From: Synergistota bacterium | Lineage (GTDB): Bacteria; Synergistota; JAGHAJ01 | Assembly (NCBI GenBank): GCA_021161545.1 | Contig: JAGHAJ010000280.1 | Location: 1-5,496, forward strand | Direction of reading: 5' to 3' | Length of the DNA stretch: 5,496 bases | Shown here: positions 1-5,496 of the stretch, piece by piece | Layout: each line of letters starts with the position of its first letter | How positions within the stretch are numbered: the stretch's first letter is position 1 | The notes under the pieces: model-generated | Told to the model about the DNA's origin: nothing | Databases searched by the model: none | What the model saw: only the letters and a program-made list of their open reading frames with translations | Translations under genes and position numbers: made by a program

Positions 1-1
1 G

Positions 2-1303
2 TTTAATGTAGGGTCAAAAACCCTACCATTATACAACAAGGTGGATGCTGTAAGGTTCATAGGAGATGTAGTTTACACAAATCTTCCTGTAGCAGGTGCT
101 TACAGAGGTTACGGGGCAACTCAGGGGTATACAGCACTCGAATCAACAGTCGATATTGTAGCAGAAAGGCTTAAATTAGACCCAATTGAGATAAGAAAGA
201 TAAACCACATAAGAGAAAATGAAAGCTCTCCAATATTTGAAGTCCTTGGAGAAGGGAAAAAGGGCACACCCCAAATAATAAAAAGTTGCAAGCTACAGTG
301 GTGCATAGAAAAGGGAGCAGAAGCTATCAATTGGAATGAGAAACACGGTAAGCACAACGGCAGAGGTGTAGGCATGGCAATACTCATGCAAGGTTCAGGG
401 ATAGCACTCATAGACATGGGAGCTGCCACTATCAGAATGAACGATGATGGAACATTTATGTTACTCATTGGAGCAACAGACATAGGTACAGGTAGTGATA
501 CGATATTAGCACAGATAGCTGCAGAAGAGTTAGGGATATCCCCCGAAAGGATATATGTATATTCTTCAGACACAGACACCACACCATTTGATGTAGGCGC
601 CTATGCATCAAGCACCACATACATATCTGGAAATGCGGTGAGACAAGCAGCAAACAACCTGAAAGATATAATACTAAAAGAAGCCGGAGCGCTCATGGAA
701 ATACCTAAGGAAAGCTTAAAAATACAGGATAACCGTATAGTATCAGACGATGGCTCAAAGTCTATGACACTGAACGAGCTTGGTAAGCTCATCACCTACA
801 CAAAGAATCAGAAACAGATTGAGGCGTCTGCATCGTTTGTCGGCAGTGAATCTCCCCCACCGTTCGCCGCACACTTCGTAGAAGTAGAAGTGGACAAAGA
901 TACAGGATTTATAAAGGTGTTAAAATATGTTGCTGCGATAGACTGTGGAACCCCTATAAACCCTGAACTTGTCAAAGGACAGACCATAGGCGCCATAGCA
1001 AATGGTATAGGATACGCACTCTTTGAAGAATGCAGATTCAACAAAAGAGGAAAGATGACAAACGCAGACCTACTGAGCTACAACATCATGAGTGCTGCAG
1101 ACATGCCAGAATTAGAGGTGCTCATCGCCGACAGTTACGAACCTACAGGGCCTTTCGGGGCAAAGAGTATAGCAGAGATAAACATAAACGGACCTGTTCC
1201 TGCAATTGCAAATGCCGTAAGGGACGCTGTAGGCATAAGCCTGCATGAATCACCATTTACACCCGAAAGGGTATTAAAAGCATTAAAGGGGATAGAAAAA
1301 TGA
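2..1303 (+). CDS. Xanthine dehydrogenase-family molybdopterin-binding subunit (5' partial)
   Basis: This is the C-terminal 433 residues of a large (molybdenum-binding) subunit of a xanthine dehydrogenase/aldehyde oxidase-family hydroxylase. Such enzymes insert water-derived oxygen into purines, N-heterocycles or aromatic compounds and pass electrons to separate Fe-S and FAD subunits. The frame is open to the left edge and conserved sequence precedes the GTG at 41, so that GTG is internal; full members are about 750-780 residues, leaving roughly 320-340 upstream. Visible landmarks are GAYRGYG at nt 95-115 (the family FRGFG loop with its substrate-pocket arginine), DIGTGSDT at 479-502 (second cofactor domain, Thr where Gln is usual), GAYASSTTYISGNAV near 597-641, and EPTGPFGAKSIAE at 1139-1177, whose final Glu is the catalytic base of the family. 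The arginine loop lacks the AYRCSFR cysteine motif, so it is not a form I CO dehydrogenase. It overlaps the next gene by ATGA. Family assignment is firm; substrate is unknown. Confidence 0.93.
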   Translation, partial: FNVGSKTLPLYNKVDAVRFIGDVVYTNLPVAGAYRGYGATQGYTALESTVDIVAERLKLDPIEIRKINHIRENESSPIFEVLGEGKKGTPQIIKSCKLQWCIEKGAEAINWNEKHGKHNGRGVGMAILMQGSGIALIDMGAATIRMNDDGTFMLLIGATDIGTGSDTILAQIAAEELGISPERIYVYSSDTDTTPFDVGAYASSTTYISGNAVRQAANNLKDIILKEAGALMEIPKESLKIQDNRIVSDDGSKSMTLNELGKLITYTKNQKQIEASASFVGSESPPPFAAHFVEVEVDKDTGFIKVLKYVAAIDCGTPINPELVKGQTIGAIANGIGYALFEECRFNKRGKMTNADLLSYNIMSAADMPELEVLIADSYEPTGPFGAKSIAEININGPVPAIANAVRDAVGISLHESPFTPERVLKALKGIEK

Positions 1304-3555
1304 AGGCAATAATAGGAAAACCACTTAACCGTGTAGATGGAGAGATAAAGGTAACCGGCAGGCACCTTTATCCATCGGACATGTGGGAAGATGGAACCTT
1401 ACTGTTAGGATTAAAGAGGTCTGTGCACCCTCATGCCATCATAAAAAGAGTTGACACACAGGAGGCATCAAAAGTAGATGGAGTTGTAAGAATATTTACC
1501 TATAAGGACATAAGTGGAACAAACCGATACGGAGTGGTGCATAAGGACCAGCAGGTGCTCGCAGAAGAGAAGGTGAGGTATATAGGAGATGCAATATGCT
1601 TGGTTGCAGCTACGAACAGAGAGGCTCTAAAAGAGGCAATAGATAAGATAAAAGTGGAGTACGAAGTGCTACCTGCAGTATTTGACCCCGTTGAAGCAAT
1701 GAAGGAAAATGCACCCAAAATACACAAATCGGGAAATATCCTCCAGCACACAACAGTGAGCTACGGTGATGTGGAAAAGGGGTTTAAGGAATCAGACATC
1801 ATAATAGAAGGAAGCTACAGTGTACCATTCATAGACCATACCCCCATGGAAACCGAGGCAGGGTTTGCAAAGATGCAGGATGGCAAAATCACCGTTTGGG
1901 CAGGAACTCAAACACCATTCAGAGACAGAAAAGAAATATCAAAAGCACTCGGAATTCCAGAAGAGAAGATAAGGGTAATAGCTCCATTTTTCGGGGGTGG
2001 ATTCGGCAGAAAAGATGGAATAACCGTGCAGATATACCTTGCACTTGCGGCATACATATTGAAAAGGCCTGTAAAAATATACTACTCACGGGAGGAGTCA
2101 ATACAGACAAGCTACCACAGGCATGCAGCAGTCATGTACTACAAAACAGGCGCAAAGAGAGATGGAATGCTCACGGCAGTGCAGGCAAGACTGATATTCG
2201 ACACAGGAGCCTATGCAAGCTTTGGTGGAGAAGTCATGTCCCTGGGGGTAGAACACTTTGCAGGTCCCTACAGAGTGCCAAACTCCAGAGTAGATGGATA
2301 TGCAGTTTATACAAATAACATAATAGGCGGTGCAATGAGGGGATTTGGCGTGCCACAGGTGACATTTGCCTTTGAGTCCCAGATGGATAAAATAGCAAAG
2401 GCACTAAACATGGATAGATGGGAAATAAGGTATAAAAATGCATTGGAGCATGGAGATAAAACAGCCATAGGTCATACACTTATATACAGCACCGGCGTGA
2501 AAAGGACATTAAAAAAAGTAAGAGAGAGCAATCTCTGGAAGGGAAAAGATAAACTAATAGCAGAAAGCACCCCATTCAAGAGGAGAGGATGGGGTATTGC
2601 ATGTTCTTATCAAGGAGGAGGTCTTGGTGTAGGAATACCGGACTTTGCAGAGGCAAAGGTAGAATTGCTACCAAGTGGCAGATATAGGGTATATGGTGGC
2701 ATATCTGACATGGGACAGGGAAACACAACCGGGTATGTGCAGATTGCATCTGCTGCACTAAATGCACCTGTTGAGATGATTGAATACACAACCCCAGACA
2801 CAGACAGAACACTCGATAGTGGACCATCGGCGGCATCCAGAACCACTTACATCTATGGCAAGGCACTACTCGGTGCAATAGAGTTATTGAAAGACGAGAT
2901 ATTGCAAGTTGCTGCAGAGAAGCTGAGCTGCCCAAAAAATAGCTGCAAACTCATAGATGACAGAGTAGAATCAGACAAAGGCACCATTCACCTCAGCGAG
3001 ATATACAAACTACTACCAGAGAAGAAAAGGGTATCCACCTTCTATGTGGATATGCCAATCTCAAAGGACAGAAGAGACATAGGAAGTGGACTACCACACA
3101 TTGTATATGCATACGCTACACATTTAGCAGTCGTGGAAGTGGACATTCTAACAGGCAAGGTAAGGGTTATCGGCTATTGTTCGGTAAGCGATGTGGGGAA
3201 AGTCATAAATCCACCTGTGTTTGAAGGACAGGTGGAAGGAGCCGTGGCACAGGGTATAGGTGCTGCCCTCACGGAAGGAATCAAACTAAAAGATGGCCTT
3301 GCCCTTAACAACAACTTTACCACATACATAGTGCCAACCGCAGTAGATGTGCCACAAATAGAAGTAATAGCAGTGGAAAGCGCGGAGCCTACCGGCCCAT
3401 TTGGGCTCAAAGGAACAGGTGAAATAAATGTAGATGCACCACCTGCAGCAGTAGTCAGTGCAATAGAAAACGCAGTTGGAGTTAGAGTAAGTAGCCTCCC
3501 TGTGAGCCCAGAAGAAATCATAAAATCTATTGAGGTGGAAGATGCGATACCTTAA
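1300..3555 (+). CDS. Xanthine dehydrogenase-family molybdopterin-binding subunit (second, complete)
   Basis: A complete 751-residue large subunit of a molybdenum hydroxylase, of normal family length. Residues about 14-130 form the a/b hammerhead domain, about 135-380 the first cofactor-binding domain and about 430-745 the second. Motifs seen are TQTPFR (203-208), GGGFGRKDG (232-240), GAMRGFG (344-350, with the pocket arginine at 347), DMGQGNTTG (470-478, Gln kept), DSGPSAASRTTY (506-517) and EPTGPFGLKGTGE (696-708), ending in the catalytic Glu708. In GGGFGRKDG an Asp stands where mammalian xanthine dehydrogenase has a purine-contacting Glu (GGKE), so substrate orientation may differ. The ATG lies in an ATGA overlap with the upstream paralogue's stop, with GGGGA at 1288-1292 as a plausible ribosome site, which implies translational coupling. 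No signal peptide or membrane segment is visible, so it is probably cytoplasmic. Its Fe-S and FAD partner subunits are not in the window. The exact substrate (purine, nicotinate-like or other) cannot be told. Confidence 0.95.
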   Translation: MKAIIGKPLNRVDGEIKVTGRHLYPSDMWEDGTLLLGLKRSVHPHAIIKRVDTQEASKVDGVVRIFTYKDISGTNRYGVVHKDQQVLAEEKVRYIGDAICLVAATNREALKEAIDKIKVEYEVLPAVFDPVEAMKENAPKIHKSGNILQHTTVSYGDVEKGFKESDIIIEGSYSVPFIDHTPMETEAGFAKMQDGKITVWAGTQTPFRDRKEISKALGIPEEKIRVIAPFFGGGFGRKDGITVQIYLALAAYILKRPVKIYYSREESIQTSYHRHAAVMYYKTGAKRDGMLTAVQARLIFDTGAYASFGGEVMSLGVEHFAGPYRVPNSRVDGYAVYTNNIIGGAMRGFGVPQVTFAFESQMDKIAKALNMDRWEIRYKNALEHGDKTAIGHTLIYSTGVKRTLKKVRESNLWKGKDKLIAESTPFKRRGWGIACSYQGGGLGVGIPDFAEAKVELLPSGRYRVYGGISDMGQGNTTGYVQIASAALNAPVEMIEYTTPDTDRTLDSGPSAASRTTYIYGKALLGAIELLKDEILQVAAEKLSCPKNSCKLIDDRVESDKGTIHLSEIYKLLPEKKRVSTFYVDMPISKDRRDIGSGLPHIVYAYATHLAVVEVDILTGKVRVIGYCSVSDVGKVINPPVFEGQVEGAVAQGIGAALTEGIKLKDGLALNNNFTTYIVPTAVDVPQIEVIAVESAEPTGPFGLKGTGEINVDAPPAAVVSAIENAVGVRVSSLPVSPEEIIKSIEVEDAIP
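3532..3538 (+). promoter_or_regulatory. Ribosome binding site deciding the ssnA start
   Basis: GAGGTGG sits three bases before the ATG at 3542, counted from the end of the run. It complements the 3' end of 16S rRNA (CACCUC core). It lies inside the last codons of the upstream hydroxylase gene. It supports the ATG at 3542 over the in-frame TTG at 3530, which would overlap this site. Confidence 0.6.
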
Positions 3556-4846
3556 GGATGCAACCATCTGGACAGGAGAAAAGCTGATCGAAAATGGATG
3601 GCTGCTAATAAAAGACGGAGCCATAGCAGAAGTTGGAACAGGTAGCATAGAAGATGGTGAGTCCGTATCAGGTAAGATAATTATGCCGGGGTTTATAAAT
3701 ATGCATTCTCACCTATATAGCACCCTATTCAGAGGATTTGGAATATCCATCATGCCAATAACATTCAAGGACATACTATCCGAGGTATGGTGGCAATGGG
3801 ATAAGAAAATGGACGAAAAAGCCGTCTACTACAGCGCTCTCATAGGTGGAATAGAATCTTTGAAGGCAGGCATTACCACAATAGTTGACCATCATGCAAG
3901 CTACGGTTACATAAAAGGGAGTTTAAGAAGTCTGAAAGAAGCAGTGGTGGATACACTCGGTATGAGAGCAGACTTCTGCTTCGAGGTATCTGACAGAAAC
4001 GGCAAAGAACCTGCAGAAAAAGCCATAGAGGAAAACATTGAATTTGCAGAGGAAACGAGTGGTTCTTCGCTTCTGTCCGCACATATAGGCCTTCATGCGT
4101 CTTTCACATTAGGAGATGAAACTCTCATAAAAGTGAAAAAACTCACACCAGAAGGGATAGGCTTTCACATACACCTATCAGAAGGCATAGAAGACGAGAT
4201 AATAACAAGAAAGGTTCACGGTAAGAGCCCAACGGCAAGGCTGAGAGACCACGGACTACTGAACCAAAAGAGCATAGTAGTTCACGGTATCCATCTCGAC
4301 GAGGAAGAGAAAAACATACTAAAGGGGCAAGATGTGATATTTGCACATACACCACAGTCAAACATGAACAATGCCGTGGGAACAGCATACATAAGAGACC
4401 TCCTGCAAAAAGGCATAAATGTTGTGCTTGGAACAGATGGATACAGTTTAAATATCTTAAATGAGCTAAGGACTCTACCTCTGCTCCAGAAGCACACAAA
4501 GAGAGATTACAATGCAATCGGGCTTGCAGAGCTCATAAAGATATGGGAAAATGGGTATAGTGCTGCAAGCAGGCTATTCGGTATAAAGGTTGGGAAGATA
4601 AAACCCGGCTATGCAGCAGATATCATCGTCGCAGACTACGAGCCATTCACGCCTATAAATGACAAAAACTTTTACGGACACCTGCTATACGGAATGACAG
4701 ACCGACTAAATGTGCTGGATGTGTATATAAATGGGAAAAAGGTATTATCAGACGGTAATCCTATTGGAGTTGAATACCATAAAGTGCGACAAGAAGCACA
4801 GGCAGTAGCAAAAAAGATGTGGGAGAGGATGGGATACAATGCTTGA
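3542..4846 (+). CDS. ssnA: SsnA-type amidohydrolase (putative aminohydrolase)
   Basis: A 434-residue amidohydrolase-superfamily protein, close in length to E. coli SsnA (about 440). As far as I recall that protein, several stretches align without large gaps: WW..D...DE...YYS.L...E..K.G.T...DHHAS (83-120), the following GSL..L and CFE..DRN (146-153), SNMNN (273-277), and the tail ending MW.RM (426-430). Metal-site candidates are all present: HSH at 55-57, HIHLSE at 209-214 (His211 and Glu214), His248 in VVHG, and Asp299 in LGTDG. The site therefore looks intact and should bind one metal and hydrolyse a ring amide or exocyclic amine, as in guanine deaminase and chlorohydrolase relatives. The ATG at 3542 is chosen because the N-terminus then matches the family and a Shine-Dalgarno site precedes it. 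It overlaps the upstream gene by 14 bases and the downstream gene by 8. SsnA neighbours xdhD and ygfK in anaerobic purine-breakdown clusters, which fits this context. The precise substrate is inferred, not shown. Confidence 0.9.
   Translation: MRYLKDATIWTGEKLIENGWLLIKDGAIAEVGTGSIEDGESVSGKIIMPGFINMHSHLYSTLFRGFGISIMPITFKDILSEVWWQWDKKMDEKAVYYSALIGGIESLKAGITTIVDHHASYGYIKGSLRSLKEAVVDTLGMRADFCFEVSDRNGKEPAEKAIEENIEFAEETSGSSLLSAHIGLHASFTLGDETLIKVKKLTPEGIGFHIHLSEGIEDEIITRKVHGKSPTARLRDHGLLNQKSIVVHGIHLDEEEKNILKGQDVIFAHTPQSNMNNAVGTAYIRDLLQKGINVVLGTDGYSLNILNELRTLPLLQKHTKRDYNAIGLAELIKIWENGYSAASRLFGIKVGKIKPGYAADIIVADYEPFTPINDKNFYGHLLYGMTDRLNVLDVYINGKKVLSDGNPIGVEYHKVRQEAQAVAKKMWERMGYNA
4825..4830 (+). promoter_or_regulatory. 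Ribosome binding site of the PreA/PyrD-like gene
   Basis: GAGGAT, within the purine-rich run 4821-4835, lies eight bases before the ATG at 4839 and inside the end of ssnA. It supports initiation at 4839, upstream of the in-frame TAG. Confidence 0.45.
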
Positions 4847-5496
4847 AGTAGAGCTATTTGGCTTCAAGCTCAAAAATCCTTTATTACCAGCGGCTGGCCC
4901 TCTAACCGCCAATGACAAGTGGGTAAAGAGGATATATGAATAGGGTGTTGGGGCAATAGTCTTAAAAACAATATCAACCACAGCAGCACAGGTGAAAAGG
5001 CCCGCAATCATCAAGCTGCCTTACGGTGTAATGAACTGCGAACTCTGGTCGGAAGAGCCACCAGACAAATGGGTAAAGGAATTCCTGCCAAAGATAAAAG
5101 AATTCACAGACATCCCTATCATCGGAAGCGTGGGCTACAAACCCGAAGAATTAAGAAAGTTAATCCCCATGATTGAACCATTCGTGGACATGTTTGAGGT
5201 CTCCACCCACTACACAGGTTACGATACAAGGCCAGTGTATGAAGCTGCCGTGGCATCAAAAGAAGCAACAAAAAAACCCGTTATGATAAAGCTAAGCCCC
5301 CACTCAACGGAATTGAGCTCCTTAGCAAAAGCTGCTGTAGATGGTGGTACTGATGGCATAGTTGCCATAAACTCGGTAGGACCAGCACTCAGCATAGACA
5401 TAAAGAGGAAGAAAAGCAGGCTGGGAGCATTTTATGGATGGTTATCCGGTCCTGCAATAAAGCCAATAGCACTGAAATCCGTTTACGAGATAAGAA
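4839..5496 (+). CDS. Dihydroorotate/dihydropyrimidine dehydrogenase-like flavoprotein (3' partial, in-frame TAG)
   Basis: This is the N-terminal part of an FMN-binding (b/a)8-barrel enzyme of the PyrD/PreA superfamily, which oxidises or reduces pyrimidine-like rings. Reading through one TAG (codon 35, 4941-4943) gives 219 codons to the window edge. Family signs lie on both sides of it: before, KNPLLPAAGP (12-21); after, GVGAIVLKT (36-44, with the flavin/substrate lysine), MIKLSP (149-154), AINSVG (176-181) and LSGPAIKPIAL near the edge. The usual NxSCPN loop with its catalytic cysteine is replaced by EVSTHYTG (120-127). The ATG overlaps the ssnA stop by eight bases. A restart after the TAG (GTG at 4992 or ATG at 5031) would lose the first barrel strands and the lysine, so a separate short gene is unlikely. 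It is either one protein with a recoded TAG, a pseudogene, or a product of sequence error. In function it may play the part of YgfK/PreA beside SsnA, but this is inference. Confidence 0.75.
4941..4943 (+). other. In-frame TAG within the PreA/PyrD-like gene (candidate recoded codon)
   Basis: The TAG falls between IYE and GVGAIV, at the end of the first barrel helix, where homologues usually carry Ala, Lys, Glu or similar. The reading frame stays open and conserved for 184 codons after it, with no frameshift. A single change from AAG, CAG or GAG would explain a nonsense mutation or read error. A surface helix end would also tolerate an inserted pyrrolysine. No other gene in the window has an internal TAG, and the three visible gene ends are TGA, TAA and TGA. 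Confidence 0.55.

Noticed and set aside
41-43. GTG as the start of the first hydroxylase gene
   Set aside because: The frame is open to the left edge and the sequence reads through family-conserved positions, and about 320 residues of the family are missing if it starts here. It is an internal valine codon.
95-115. Form I carbon monoxide dehydrogenase (CoxL)
   Set aside because: The loop reads AYRGYG and lacks the AYRCSFR cysteine motif that marks CoxL. The neighbours also do not suit a cox operon.
3174-3521. Long minus-strand open frames opposite the hydroxylase genes (also 121-582, 808-1044, 2576-2935, 4143-4517, 5219-5401)
   Set aside because: They lie antisense to strongly conserved plus-strand genes, show no recognisable domain, and have low-complexity composition expected of shadow frames.
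3530-3532. TTG as the start of ssnA
   Set aside because: It would overlap the GAGGTGG ribosome site, and the four added residues match nothing in the family. The ATG at 3542 fits better.
4941-4943. Selenocysteine readthrough
   Set aside because: Selenocysteine uses TGA, not TAG. No internal in-frame TGA occurs in any of the four genes.
4944-4990. Stem-loop after the TAG that might promote pyrrolysine insertion
   Set aside because: By eye only a four-pair GTTG/CAAC stem could be found, which is too weak to claim. Such elements are also not generally required in archaea.
5031-5496. Independent shorter gene restarting after the TAG
   Set aside because: The restart would remove the first barrel strands and the KT lysine needed for flavin binding, and I see no convincing ribosome site before it.

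Overview
The window is a single, fully coding, plus-strand operon segment. It holds four consecutive genes that overlap by 4, 14 and 8 bases, with no intergenic space, RNA gene, mobile element, repeat array or internal terminator that I can see. The first gene enters from the left edge and the fourth runs off the right edge, so the operon extends both ways.

Layout: (1) 2-1303, the C-terminal part of a molybdopterin-binding large subunit of a xanthine dehydrogenase-family hydroxylase. (2) 1300-3555, a second, complete large subunit, paralogous to the first but with different cofactor-loop residues. (3) 3542-4846, an SsnA-type metal-dependent aminohydrolase. (4) 4839 to the right edge, a flavin enzyme of the dihydroorotate/dihydropyrimidine dehydrogenase (PyrD/PreA) superfamily whose frame is interrupted by one in-frame TAG at 4941-4943 and is otherwise open to the window end.

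Together the genes resemble the anaerobic purine-breakdown gene sets of enterobacteria, enterococci and clostridia (xdhD, ssnA, ygfK and partners). There, molybdenum hydroxylases oxidise a purine or related N-heterocycle, SsnA hydrolyses a ring or amino group, and a PreA-like flavoprotein performs a redox step on the ring. The small Fe-S and FAD subunits needed by the hydroxylases are not in this window. The true substrates are not readable from sequence alone.

Organism: arginine is coded almost only by AGA/AGG, isoleucine mostly by ATA, Shine-Dalgarno sites are purine-rich (GAGGTGG), and genes overlap tightly. This suggests an archaeon, or a thermophilic or anaerobic bacterium with similar codon use; I cannot name a lineage. 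The three complete gene ends use TGA, TAA and TGA, never TAG.

The most notable observation is the lone TAG inside gene 4. It could be a sequencing error, a fresh nonsense mutation, or a sense codon read as pyrrolysine. The window cannot decide between these, but a small number of specific checks could.
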